64,000 bases of DNA from contig NZ_ML123044.1 of NCBI RefSeq assembly GCF_003846175.1, positions 577,962 to 641,961 of the forward strand. Reading direction: 5' to 3'. Shown in pieces: positions 44,767 to 53,147 of the stretch. How positions within the stretch are numbered: the first letter of the stretch is position 1; the number at the start of each line of letters is the position of its first letter. The stretch comes from Streptomyces sp. ADI95-17 (GTDB taxonomy: Bacteria > Actinomycetota > Actinomycetes > Streptomycetales > Streptomycetaceae). Under the pieces are notes generated by a model. That model was not told the origin of the DNA and searched no databases. It saw nothing but the letters and a program-made list of their open reading frames with translations. The translations under genes and the position numbers were made by a program.

Positions 44767-45984
44767 GGTGCGGGTCAGGGTCAGGCGCAGTCCGACGAAC
44801 AGCTGGAGTGCGGCGAGCGCGAGCAGTACGGCCAGGGGAAGCACCCAGCCGCCGGTGGCCGAGCGCAGCAGCCCGATGCCCAAGGGGCCCACCGAGGCGA
44901 GGAGATAGCCGGTGCTCTGCGAGAAGGTCGACAGCGCCGCGGTCTCCTGCGCACTCCGGCCGCTCGCCCCGATGATGGCCAGGACCAGCGGAAACGCTCC
45001 CAGCCCGAAACCGGTCAGCACGGCCCAGAGGACGGGCAGCGCCAACGGGGCGCAGAGCAGGCCGAGATATCCGGCCGCCAGCGCGACGCCGACCAGGACG
45101 AACGCCGACCGCAGCCGCGCCGCCGTCCTGGTGAGCGGCATCAGGACGAAGGTCGAGGGGACGCCCACGATCAGCGCCAGCCCCAGCATGACCCCGGCCC
45201 GGTCGGGGCTCATCCCGTGGTCGGACAGGACCGTGGGCAGCCAGCCGATGACCGCGTAGCTGTTGAGGGACTGCAGGGCGAAGAACGCGGTCACCAGCAG
45301 CCCGAAGCGGGTGCGCCCGGCGCTCCACGCCGAGACCGCGCCGCGGTCCGCACGCCACGCCGCGGCCCGCCAGGAGCCCGGCCGCAGCGCCCATACGGCC
45401 AGGGCGAGCACGGCGGGCAGGGCCCAGGCCGCCAGCCCCGCCGAGGCTCCCCCCGCCAGGTCTGCGACGGGGACCGCCGCGGCCGCCGCGACGGCCGAGC
45501 CGAGCGCCATCGTGGTGGTGTACACCCCGGTCATCAGGGCGACCCGGGCGGGGAAGTGCGCCTTGACCACCGCCGGCAGCAGGACGTTGCACAGAGCCAG
45601 CCCCGCCGCACCCAGCAGGGTGCCGGCCAGCAACGCCCCGGTCCGGGGCACCGCGCGCACGGCCAGGCCCGCGGACAGCACCGCCAGCGCCAGCAGGACG
45701 GCACGCTCGGTGCCCACGCGCCGGGCCAGCATGGCACTGGTCGCGCCGACCGCCGCGAAGCACAGCGTGGGCAGCGCCGGGACCAGGGACGCGACGAGCG
45801 GCCCGAATCCCAGCTCGGCCCGGAGCTGTTCCAGCAGCGCGGACGTACTGCTGATGCCGAGCCGCAGATTGAGGGCGATCAGGACGACGCCGACGGCGGT
45901 CAGCCAGGTCGTGGCGGCCCGGGACATCGGCCGGGCGGAGGCCGGACGGGGGGCGGTGTTCGGGGGGCGGCGGGTGAGCAGCAT
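44737..45984 (-). CDS. CynX/NimT-type MFS transporter
   Basis: This 415-residue protein starts at ATG 45984. It has 12 hydrophobic helices and the CynX/NimT/YycB signatures NLRLGISSTSALLEQLRAELG (about 38-58) and TGVYTTTMALGSAVAAA. Relatives export cyanate or 2-nitroimidazole, or other small molecules. A TTGGAC-N18-TATGTT promoter ends six bases before the ATG, so the mRNA is likely leaderless. It is divergent from the FadR-type GntR gene with a shared palindrome. Confidence 0.88.
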   Translation of the reverse strand: MLLTRRPPNTAPRPASARPMSRAATTWLTAVGVVLIALNLRLGISSTSALLEQLRAELGFGPLVASLVPALPTLCFAAVGATSAMLARRVGTERAVLLALAVLSAGLAVRAVPRTGALLAGTLLGAAGLALCNVLLPAVVKAHFPARVALMTGVYTTTMALGSAVAAAAAVPVADLAGGASAGLAAWALPAVLALAVWALRPGSWRAAAWRADRGAVSAWSAGRTRFGLLVTAFFALQSLNSYAVIGWLPTVLSDHGMSPDRAGVMLGLALIVGVPSTFVLMPLTRTAARLRSAFVLVGVALAAGYLGLLCAPLALPVLWAVLTGFGLGAFPLVLAIIGASGRSAQETAALSTFSQSTGYLLASVGPLGIGLLRSATGGWVLPLAVLLALAALQLFVGLRLTLTRTEPEGPQAAP

Positions 45985-45989
45985 GGAAG

Positions 45990-46036
45990 AAACATAAAAC
46001 GTCTGACCTTTAACGTCCAACCTTTAAAGGTACGAT
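45990..46036. promoter_or_regulatory. overlapping divergent promoters and GntR palindrome
   Basis: The perfect palindrome ACCTTTAAAGGT (46020-46031), with a related GACCTTTAACGT half-repeat at 46006-46017, lies over the minus-strand MFS promoter (TTGGAC about 46016-46021, TATGTT about 45992-45997 on the complement). It also adjoins TACGAT (46031-46036), a plausible -10 for the GntR gene. It is the likely site of autoregulation by the FadR-type protein. Confidence 0.65.
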
Positions 46037-46071
46037 TGCCTCCCCACAACACACCACAGGAAGGACCATCC

Positions 46072-46788
46072 GTGGCTCTCCCCTCCGTCCGCCGCTCGGT
46101 GCTGGTCGACGACGTCATCCAGCGGCTGCGCGACGAGATCACCTCGGGAAGATGGCCGGTGGGGGCCCGCATCCCGACCGAGACGGCGCTCATCGAAGAG
46201 CTCGGGATCGCCCGCGGGACGCTCCGCGAGGCCACTCGCGCACTCATCCACGCGGGGCTTCTGCAGGCCCGGCAGGGCGACGGCACCTATGTGCGCGCCA
46301 CCAGCGAGCTGTCCGGCGCCATCCAGCGCCTCGGCAGCGAGCTGGACGAGGTCCTGGAGGTCCGCCAAGGGCTGGACGCCCAGGCCGCCCGGCTGGCCGC
46401 CGCCCGCATCACCCCCGAAGGGCTGGACGGTCTCGACGCGCTGCTCACCCGGCGCGCCACCGCCTGGCGGCAGCGCGACCGGGAGGCGTGGATCGAGGCC
46501 GATCACGGCTTCCACCAGGCGGTCGCCGCCGGTGGCGGCAACAGCCTGCTGAACGACCTCTACGCCGCCCTCGGTCCGGCCCTGCGCCGTTCCATGGCGG
46601 CCCACTGGGAGGACCACGGCTTCGACGGCGCGGACCCCCGGGGACACGAGGACCTCCTCGACGCACTGCGCGCCGGTGACGCCGGCCGCGCGGCCCTCAG
46701 CGCCACTTCCAACATCGGCGCAACCGGCGACTGGCACGCCACCACGCCGCCCTCCCGGCCCGGGACTTCCCTGCCGGAACCGGGCTGA
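46072..46788 (+). CDS. FadR-subfamily GntR transcriptional regulator
   Basis: This 238-residue protein starts at GTG 46072 after AGGAAGG. The N-terminal winged helix (RLRDEITSGRWPVGARIPTETALIEELGIARGTLREATRAL, about 18-58) is followed by an FCD ligand domain (Glu/His metal-binding positions near HGFHQAV, about 145-151). It controls, by position, the divergent CynX-like transporter. Confidence 0.9.
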   Translation: MALPSVRRSVLVDDVIQRLRDEITSGRWPVGARIPTETALIEELGIARGTLREATRALIHAGLLQARQGDGTYVRATSELSGAIQRLGSELDEVLEVRQGLDAQAARLAAARITPEGLDGLDALLTRRATAWRQRDREAWIEADHGFHQAVAAGGGNSLLNDLYAALGPALRRSMAAHWEDHGFDGADPRGHEDLLDALRAGDAGRAALSATSNIGATGDWHATTPPSRPGTSLPEPG

Positions 46789-46806
46789 GCGGGGACGGGG
46801 CCCGGG

Positions 46807-46914
46807 CGGGGACGCCCGGGCCTGCTCCCGGTGCGGGGACGCCCAGGCCTGCTCCCGGTGCGGGGACGCCCAGGCCTGCTCCCGGTGCGGGGACGCCCGG
46901 GCCTGCTCCTCGGG
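46807..46914. repeat. 27-bp tandem repeat (four copies)
   Basis: CGGGGACGCCC(A/G)GGCCTGCTCCCGGTG occurs four times head-to-tail at 46807, 46834, 46861 and 46888, the two inner copies identical. It lies in the convergent gap after the GntR gene, just before the DUF6304 stop. The unit length is a multiple of three although no gene seems to use it. Confidence 0.9.
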
Positions 46915-46949
46915 CAGGCGGCTCGGGCGTGTTCCCCGGGCAGGGTGGC

Positions 46950-47624
46950 TCAGGCGTGTTCCAGCGGGAAGGCGCCTCGGTGTCCGGTGCCCGCGCCGGT
47001 GTCCGGGCGGGGCTCGTACTCGCGGCAGCTCCAGATCTCCTGGACGAATCCGGTGCGCCGGTCCCACAGCTCCCGGACGTCGCCCTCACCGGCCGCCCCT
47101 CGGTAGGCGTCCTTGGCGCCCCGGAAGCAGGCGAGGCCGCCGGACAGTCCGCGCACCGTGGCCGGGGCCGGGAAGTAGTCCGAGAAGGCGCAGGCGATGC
47201 AGGTCTGGAGACGTACGCCGGGCGGCAGGGCCCGCTGGATGGTGGCGAGCGCGGACGCGAAGTCGCTCTCGGCGCGGTGGGACGCGTAGGCCGCGCCGCC
47301 GAACTGCAGCTCCAGGCTGAGATGCGAATCAGGCCGGCGCAACGACAACAGGCAGCTGAGCGTGGCCTGATGGACGGCTCCGTCCCAGAGGACCGGGAGC
47401 GGCAGGTCCCACTCCAGGACGCAGTCGCTCAGCGCGCCGTCCACCAGGGCGAACCGGTCGTCGGCCGGTGGTGTGCCGACGGCCGGGGTGAGGCCGTCGA
47501 AGCTCGCACCCTCGAAGTCGATACCCCTTGTCCGGAGGCGTAGTTGTTGTCCGTCGGTGGTGAGGACGACGGCGTCGGAACCCTGTCGGTCCCGGTACCA
47601 CCCTGCCCATGACTCATCTGTCAT
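46950..47624 (-). CDS. DUF6304 family protein
   Basis: This 224-residue protein begins MTDESWAGWYRDRQGSDAVV and has LQTCIACAFSDYFPAPATVRGLSGGLACFRGAKDAYR, a Cys-containing segment (Cys about 139 and 142) typical of the DUF6304 family from Streptomyces. Immunity- or toxin-associated proteins often have similar SUKH-like folds, but no function is established. Start placed at ATG 47624. Confidence 0.7.
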   Translation of the reverse strand: MTDESWAGWYRDRQGSDAVVLTTDGQQLRLRTRGIDFEGASFDGLTPAVGTPPADDRFALVDGALSDCVLEWDLPLPVLWDGAVHQATLSCLLSLRRPDSHLSLELQFGGAAYASHRAESDFASALATIQRALPPGVRLQTCIACAFSDYFPAPATVRGLSGGLACFRGAKDAYRGAAGEGDVRELWDRRTGFVQEIWSCREYEPRPDTGAGTGHRGAFPLEHA

Positions 47625-47783
47625 GGGCACGGACTGTAGCCCGTGCCCCTGACAGTCGCCCGGTCGCCCTCCGTTTCCTGTCACGGGCCTTGTGACCTCG
47701 GCACCTCGTTCCGTTCTCCCAGTTGCGTTCTCCTCGTTCCGTTTCCCTCCTCCGCCCCCTTCACCGTTCGCGGTTCTCCGTGG

Positions 47784-48911
47784 TCAGTGGGTGCGCCGGG
47801 TGACGAACTCCGCCAGGGTCAGGAGGTCGCCCGCCCGGCCCAGGTCGGGGACCGCCCGGGACAGGTGGTTGACGGCGCGGGCCATCCGGTCGGCCGCGCA
47901 GATCTGCGCCCAGTCCCGGCCGCCGGACCGTTCGACCGCGTCGGCGGCCCGGCTGACCTCGCCCGGGGTGTTCATCGATCCCCGGTAGAGCGTGGCGAGT
48001 TCGGCCGCGGCCGGGGTGCCGGAGGTCAGCGCGGCGACCACGGGCAGGGACTTCTTGTGGGCGACGAGATCCGCCCCCACCGGCTTCCCGGTCCGTACCG
48101 GGTCTCCCCAGATGCCGATCAGGTCGTCGATGAGCTGGAAGGCGAGGCCCGCCTCCCGGCCGAAGCCGTCCATCCCGCGGACCGCCCGCTCCTCCGCGCC
48201 CGCGTACAGCGCCCCCAGCGCGCAGGCGCAGCCGAGCAGTGCGCCGGTCTTGGCGGTGGCCATGGTCAGGCACTCGTCGAGCGTGACCTCCTCCGGGCCC
48301 CGGTCCTCGAAGGCGCAGTCGGCCTGCTGGCCCGCGCACAGCTCGATGACGCAGGTGGAGAGCCGCGCCGAGGCCCGGGCCGAGGCGGGGTCCGGGTCCT
48401 CGGCGAGCAGCCGCTGGGCGAGGGCGAGCATGGCGTCGCCCGCGATGACCGCGTCGGGGATGCCGAAGACCGCCCAGGCCGTGGGCCGGTGACGACGGGT
48501 CCGGTCCTCGTCGATGACGTCGTCGTGCAGCAGCGTGAAGTTGTGCGCCAGCTCCACGGCGACGGCCGCCCGCACCGCCCGTACCGGATCGCCGTCCAGC
48601 GCTCGGGCGGCGGCGAGGACCAGGGCGGGCCGGATCGCCTTGCCGGCCGGCCCCGAGGACGGGGTGCCGTCGGCCTCCTGCCAGCCGAAGTGGTACATCG
48701 CGACGCGGCGGATCGACCCCGGCAAGGACTCGACGGCGGCGCGCAGTTGAGGATCGACGAGGGCCCGGGTCGCTTCGAGGAGGACCTCGGCCTCCTGGCC
48801 CTGCGCCGCAGGAGGAGGCGGGCCGTCGGCGCCCGCTGCCGCGGGGGCGGCCGGGGCGTCGTCGCCCGGGGGCCGGGGTGTGGGTGGTTGGGGTGCGTGG
48901 TGGGTCTTCAC
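47784..48911 (-). CDS. Polyprenyl diphosphate synthase, probable encapsulin cargo
   Basis: This 375-residue trans-prenyltransferase has the first Asp-rich motif LLHDDVIDEDRTRRH (about 128-141) and the second LIDDLIGIWGD (about 260-270). It makes C15-C20 or longer prenyl diphosphates. Chain length is not clear from the residues before the first motif. The N-terminal ~45 residues are Pro/Ala-rich and disordered, as in cargo-loading segments of family-2B encapsulin cargos. The shell gene is 90 bp upstream on the same strand, supporting encapsulation. Confidence 0.88.
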   Translation of the reverse strand: MKTHHAPQPPTPRPPGDDAPAAPAAAGADGPPPPAAQGQEAEVLLEATRALVDPQLRAAVESLPGSIRRVAMYHFGWQEADGTPSSGPAGKAIRPALVLAAARALDGDPVRAVRAAVAVELAHNFTLLHDDVIDEDRTRRHRPTAWAVFGIPDAVIAGDAMLALAQRLLAEDPDPASARASARLSTCVIELCAGQQADCAFEDRGPEEVTLDECLTMATAKTGALLGCACALGALYAGAEERAVRGMDGFGREAGLAFQLIDDLIGIWGDPVRTGKPVGADLVAHKKSLPVVAALTSGTPAAAELATLYRGSMNTPGEVSRAADAVERSGGRDWAQICAADRMARAVNHLSRAVPDLGRAGDLLTLAEFVTRRTH

Positions 48912-49001
48912 TGGGGCGTCCTCCCGAGGCCGCCCCGGGCACGGCTGCCCGGTGGCGGAGGTTGACGGGGCCCGGACATCGTCGTCCGGGCCCCCGAGGG
49001 G

Positions 49002-50408
49002 CTACCGCCAGCGGCTGACCTCGACGTTTTCCAGTACGCCCAGGGCGTCCGGCACGAGGATCGCCGCGGAGTAGTAGGCCGTCACCAGGTAGGAGATGAT
49101 CGCCTGCTCGTCGATCCCCATGAAGCGGACCGAGAGGCTGGGCTCGATCTCGTCGGGGATGCCGGTCTGCTGGAGTCCGATGACGCCCTGCTCGGCCTCA
49201 CCCGTCCTCATGCAGATGATCGACGTGGTCCGCGCGTCGGTGACCGGGATCTTGTTGCACGGGAAGATCGGCACCCCGCGCCAGGCCGGCACATGGTGTC
49301 CGCCGATGTCGACGCTCTCCGGCACCAGACCGCGCTTGTTGCACTCGCGGCCGAACGCGGCGATGGCCCTCGGGTGGGCGAGGAAGAGCTTCGAACCGCG
49401 GCGGCGCGAGAGCAGTTCGTCCATGTCGTCGGGGCTGGGCGCACCGTCGTGCGGCTGGATGCGCTGCCCGTAGTCGCAGTTGTTGAGCAGCCCGAACTCG
49501 CGGTGGTTGATCAGCTCGTGCTCCTGGCGCTCGCGCAGCGCCTCGACCGTGAGCCGCAACTGCTGCTCGGTCTGGTTCATCGGCTGGTTGTAGAGGTCGG
49601 CGACCCGGCTGTGGACCTTCAGCACGGTCTGGGCGACGCTCAGTTCGTACTCGCGGGGCGCCGCGTCGTAGTCCACGTACGTGTGCGGGACGACGGCCTC
49701 GCCGACATGGCCGGCGGAGAGGTCGATCGCGGCCTCGCCGTACTTGTTGGTGCGCTGGTGCGGGATTTCGAGCAGCCCGGCGAGGTGTTCGCGGAGCGAG
49801 TCCGCGCGGTCGGCCAGGTTCAGCACATCGGCCCGGCTCAGCGTCAGCACCGTACAGGCGGTGACGGCACGGGCGGTGTACTCCCAGGCGGCCTCGCCGT
49901 CGACCAGTGCCTGGTCCCCGAAGTAGGCCCCGTCGGCGTGGACCCCGAGCACCGTCTCGTCCCCGTAGGGGCCGGTGCCGATCTTCTCGACCTTTCCGTG
50001 CGCCAGCAGGTAGACGCTGTCCGCCGCGTCCCCCGCCGCGGCCAGCACCTGTCCCGCCGCGACCTCGCGCTGCTCGCACCGCCGGGCGAGCTCGCCCAGC
50101 ACTTCCTCGTCGCCGAAGTCCCGCAGGGCGGGGAGCTCACCGAGCTCGGCGGGAATGACCGCGACCCGGTCACCGGTCTGCACGAAGGTCACCCTGCCGT
50201 CCCCGACCGAGTAGCTCAGTCGGCGGTTCACCCGGTAGGTACCACCTTGCACCTGCACCCACGGCAGCATCTTCAGCAGCCACCGCGAGGTGATCTCCTG
50301 CATCTGCGGGGCGGACTTGGTGGTCGTCGCGAGGTTCCGCGCCGCTGCCGTCCCCAGACTCTGCTGCGGCGGCAACGACGCGTTCTGAACCTCTTCACCA
50401 ACGGACAT
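49002..50408 (-). CDS. Family-2B encapsulin shell protein (EshA-like)
   Basis: This 468-residue protein has an HK97-fold shell core ([28 protein letters not shown] near the start, [25 protein letters not shown] near the end). A Crp-like cyclic-nucleotide-binding domain is inserted at ~95-210 ([37 protein letters not shown]). This is the EshA-type family-2B encapsulin of Streptomyces. Shells of this class hold terpenoid enzymes. Its partner downstream is a prenyl synthase. The ligand of the insert domain is uncertain. Confidence 0.93.
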   Translation of the reverse strand: MSVGEEVQNASLPPQQSLGTAAARNLATTTKSAPQMQEITSRWLLKMLPWVQVQGGTYRVNRRLSYSVGDGRVTFVQTGDRVAVIPAELGELPALRDFGDEEVLGELARRCEQREVAAGQVLAAAGDAADSVYLLAHGKVEKIGTGPYGDETVLGVHADGAYFGDQALVDGEAAWEYTARAVTACTVLTLSRADVLNLADRADSLREHLAGLLEIPHQRTNKYGEAAIDLSAGHVGEAVVPHTYVDYDAAPREYELSVAQTVLKVHSRVADLYNQPMNQTEQQLRLTVEALRERQEHELINHREFGLLNNCDYGQRIQPHDGAPSPDDMDELLSRRRGSKLFLAHPRAIAAFGRECNKRGLVPESVDIGGHHVPAWRGVPIFPCNKIPVTDARTTSIICMRTGEAEQGVIGLQQTGIPDEIEPSLSVRFMGIDEQAIISYLVTAYYSAAILVPDALGVLENVEVSRWR

Positions 50409-50547
50409 CTGTCGTCCTCTCGATTCTTCGGCTGACCTGCGTGAAGAAGCCTTTCAGCACGGAGAGCGGTCGCGCCATTACACAAAAGAGTGTGATTAAT
50501 TGGCTTTGGGCTGGGCACAACGCTCAGCGATTTTCCCGTCACCCCTT

Positions 50548-50570
50548 AAGTTGCATCTCCGATGCAACTT
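50548..50570. promoter_or_regulatory. NsrR box upstream of nsrR
   Basis: AAGTTGCATC-TCC-GATGCAACTT is a perfect 10-bp inverted repeat with three-base spacer, 17 bp before the nsrR start. The 23-bp length and AA/TT ends fit the NsrR operator of Streptomyces, so autorepression is expected. Confidence 0.85.
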
Positions 50571-50586
50571 ATCTACGGTGATTGTC

Positions 50587-51036
50587 ATGCGGCTGACGAG
50601 ATTCACCGACGTGGCGCTGCGCGTACTGATGCGCCTCGCCGTCGTGGAGAACGAGGATCCGCCGACCACCCGGGAGGTGGCGGCCACCATGCAGGTGCCG
50701 TACACCCACGCCGCGAAGGTCGTCGCCAAGCTCCAGCACCTCGGGCTCATCGAGGCGCGACGGGGGCGCGGCGGCGGGCTCAGCCTCACCGGAGCGGGCC
50801 GCTCCGCCTCGATCGGCGGGCTCGTCCGGGAGCTCGAAGGCCCCGGCGACGTGGTCGACTGCGAGGGCGCCGCCCCGTGCCCCCTGCGTTCGGCCTGCCG
50901 GCTGCGCGGCGCACTGCGCCGCGCGGAGGAGGCCTTCTACGCCTCGCTCGATCCGCTCACCGTCACCGAACTCGTCGCGTCCCCCACCGGACCGCTGCTG
51001 ATCGGCATCAGCAGCGGCCGCCCGGACACCGGCTGA
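50587..51036 (+). CDS. nsrR: NsrR, Rrf2-family nitric-oxide-sensing repressor
   Basis: This 149-residue Rrf2 protein has an N-terminal winged HTH (RVLMRLAVV, TTREVAATMQVPYTHAAKVVAKL) and three cysteines at ~92, 98 and 104 (DCEGAAPCPLRSAC) spaced as [4Fe-4S] ligands. Asp8 is conserved as the fourth ligand position. NO nitrosylates the cluster and releases DNA. The neighbouring flavohaemoglobin and two matching operator boxes support this identity over IscR. Confidence 0.93.
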   Translation: MRLTRFTDVALRVLMRLAVVENEDPPTTREVAATMQVPYTHAAKVVAKLQHLGLIEARRGRGGGLSLTGAGRSASIGGLVRELEGPGDVVDCEGAAPCPLRSACRLRGALRRAEEAFYASLDPLTVTELVASPTGPLLIGISSGRPDTG

Positions 51037-51094
51037 GCCACCGCACACCACGCGACGCACCACGGGCCCACCGCCCGGTTTCGCGCTGCCCAAA

Positions 51095-51117
51095 AATACG
51101 AATCTGAAATACCAATT
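51095..51117. promoter_or_regulatory. NsrR box upstream of flavohaemoglobin
   Basis: AATACGAATCTGAAATACCAATT is a 23-bp imperfect inverted repeat with the AA...TT ends and central ATxTxAxAT pattern of Streptomyces hmpA operators, 18 bp before the flavohaemoglobin start. Confidence 0.75.
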
Positions 51118-51135
51118 CAACCGCAAGGAGTCCCG

Positions 51136-52332
51136 ATGCTCTCCGAGACGTCGACCGCCACCGTCCGCGCCACCCTCCCCGCCGTGGGCGCGGCCGTCGG
51201 GGACATCGCCGATCTCTTCTACCGCAAGCTCTTCGACGCCCACCCCGAGCTGCTGCGCGACCTCTTCAACCGCGGCAACCAGGCGTCCGGCGCCCAGCGG
51301 CAGGCCCTCGCGGGCTCCATCGCCGCCTTCGCCACCCAGCTGATCGAGCACCCGGACACCCGCCCCGACGTGATGCTCGGCCGGATCGCCCACAAGCACG
51401 CCTCGCTCGGCGTCACTCCCGCCCAGTACGAGATCGTGCACACCCATCTCTTCGCCGCCATCGCCGAGGTGCTCGGCGACGCGGTCACCCCGGAGGTCGC
51501 CGCCGCCTGGGACGAGGTCTACTGGCTGATGGCGGGCGCCCTGATCTCGATCGAGCAGCGGCTGTACGCGCAGCAGGGTGTCGTCGCCGGTGACGTGTGG
51601 CGCGAGTGGGAGGTGGTCACCCGGATCGAGGAGACCGCCGACGTCGCCACCTTCCAGCTCCGCCCGGCCGACGGCGCGCCCGCGCCCGCCTTCCGGTCCG
51701 GCCAGTACGTCTCCGTACAGGTGGAACTCCCCGACGGGGCCCGCCAGATACGCCAGTACAGCCTCTCCCGCGCCCCCGGCTCGCGGCTCCGCTCGATCAC
51801 CGTCAAGCGGGTTCGGGGCGGCGGCTCGCCCGACGGCGAGGTCTCGCGCCATCTGCACACCGAGGTGGAGGCCGGCGACCATGTGCGCGTCTCCGCCCCG
51901 TACGGCGACCTCGTGCTCGACTCCGCCGACGCACCCCTGCTGCTCGCCTCCGCGGGCATCGGCTGCACCCCGATGCTCTCGATGCTGGAAGACCTCGCGG
52001 CGACCGGCCACCGCGCCCCGGTCACCGTCGTGCACGGCGACCGCTCCCCCGCCACCCACGCGATGCGCACCGACCACGCCCTGCTCACCGGCAAACTCCC
52101 CGACGCCGCCGCCCACTTCTGGTACGAGGACCCCGAGCCCGGCCACCCCGCCGAGCGCACCGGCCGGGTCGACCTGAGCGGCCTCGCCGTCGCCCCCGGC
52201 ACCCACGCCTACCTCTGCGGACCGCTGCCCTTCATGCGCGCCGTACGCACCCAGCTGCTGGCCAAGGGCGTCCCGGCGACCGACATCCACTACGAGGTGT
52301 TCGGCCCCGACATGTGGCTGGCGCAGGACTGA
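51136..52332 (+). CDS. hmp: Flavohaemoglobin (NO dioxygenase)
   Basis: This 398-residue protein has an N-terminal globin domain with proximal His88 (RIAHKHASLGV, about 83-93) and TyrB10 (LFYRKLF). An FAD-binding domain (RQYSLSRAPGS, about 208-218) and a NAD-binding domain (LASAGIGCTPMLSML, about 271-285) follow, with FGP near the C-terminus. It converts NO to nitrate using NADH and O2. AAGGAG precedes the ATG. It is controlled by NsrR encoded just upstream. Confidence 0.95.
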   Translation: MLSETSTATVRATLPAVGAAVGDIADLFYRKLFDAHPELLRDLFNRGNQASGAQRQALAGSIAAFATQLIEHPDTRPDVMLGRIAHKHASLGVTPAQYEIVHTHLFAAIAEVLGDAVTPEVAAAWDEVYWLMAGALISIEQRLYAQQGVVAGDVWREWEVVTRIEETADVATFQLRPADGAPAPAFRSGQYVSVQVELPDGARQIRQYSLSRAPGSRLRSITVKRVRGGGSPDGEVSRHLHTEVEAGDHVRVSAPYGDLVLDSADAPLLLASAGIGCTPMLSMLEDLAATGHRAPVTVVHGDRSPATHAMRTDHALLTGKLPDAAAHFWYEDPEPGHPAERTGRVDLSGLAVAPGTHAYLCGPLPFMRAVRTQLLAKGVPATDIHYEVFGPDMWLAQD

Positions 52333-52387
52333 ACCGACACGCGGCCGGCACAGGACTGAACCGACACGCGGCCGGCGCAGGACTGGA
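52321..52387 (+). repeat. 27-bp tandem repeat across the hmp stop codon
   Basis: The unit GC(G/A)CAGGACTGAACCGACACGCGGCCG occurs 2.4 times at 52321, 52348 and 52375 (partial). It begins inside the last codons of hmp, so the stop codon is duplicated in frame. Seemingly a recent slippage event. Confidence 0.9.
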
Positions 52388-52523
52388 TCCGGCCCGCTGC
52401 TCGCGGATCTGACCGGTTCGGATCGCACACGGTCCGAACAGCCACCGAAGGCATGGCCCGGAGAGCGGCATTCCGGTACAAGCGGATCAAGGCCCGTTCC
52501 CCCCACGTACGAAGGAGACGGCC

Positions 52524-53114
52524 ATGTCCTCACCCATGTCAGCGAGCAGGTTCCTGGAAGTCCTGATGAACGAAGGGCTCACCGTCGTCCAGGTCGGCGA
52601 CTGGCGTACCCACAACCGCGACCACAAGGGCCCCTGGGGCCCCGTCAACGGCGTGATGATCCACCACACGGTCACCAGCGGCACCGCGGCCACCGTACGC
52701 ATCTGCCGCGACGGCTACCCGGATCTGCCCGGCCCGCTCTGCCACGGCGTGATCGCCAAGGACGGCCGGGTCCACCTGGTCGGCCACGGCCGCACCAACC
52801 ACGCCGGACTCGGCGACGAGGACGTACTGCGCGCCGTCGTCGCCGAGAAGCGCCTGCCGGGCGACAACGAGGCCGACACCGACGGGAACAGGCACTTCTA
52901 CGGCTTCGAGTGCGAGAACCTCGGCGACGGCAAGGACCCCTGGCCCGACGCCCAGCTCGAAGCCATCGAGAAGGCCGCCGCCGCGATCTGCCGCCACCAC
53001 GGCTGGAACTCCCGCTCGGTGATCGGCCACAAGGAGTGGCAGCCGGGCAAGATCGACCCGCGCGGCTTCACCATGGACTCGATGCGGGACCGCATCCACG
53101 ACCGCCTCAAGTGA
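52524..53114 (+). CDS. PGRP-type N-acetylmuramoyl-L-alanine amidase
   Basis: This 196-residue amidase-2/PGRP domain protein has the zinc-ligand pattern MIHHTVTSG (His about 47-48) and a later His in HKEWQPGKIDPRGF (about 168-181), with the catalytic Lys/Tyr region FYGFECENLG. No signal peptide is seen. This fits a phage-derived or cytosolic/exported endolysin-like enzyme that cuts the peptidoglycan amide bond. Confidence 0.85.
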   Translation: MSSPMSASRFLEVLMNEGLTVVQVGDWRTHNRDHKGPWGPVNGVMIHHTVTSGTAATVRICRDGYPDLPGPLCHGVIAKDGRVHLVGHGRTNHAGLGDEDVLRAVVAEKRLPGDNEADTDGNRHFYGFECENLGDGKDPWPDAQLEAIEKAAAAICRHHGWNSRSVIGHKEWQPGKIDPRGFTMDSMRDRIHDRLK

Positions 53115-53147
53115 CCGGCGCCCGTCCGGTACGGCGACAATTGCGCC

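Noticed and set aside
46807..46914. Possible CRISPR array
   Set aside because: Units are directly adjacent with no spacers, and no cas genes are present.
46024..47067. Minus-strand frame with repeated Pro/His/Ala blocks (ASPHREQAW units)
   Set aside because: The repeats come from the 27-bp DNA array at 46807-46914 and the rest is antisense to the GntR gene.
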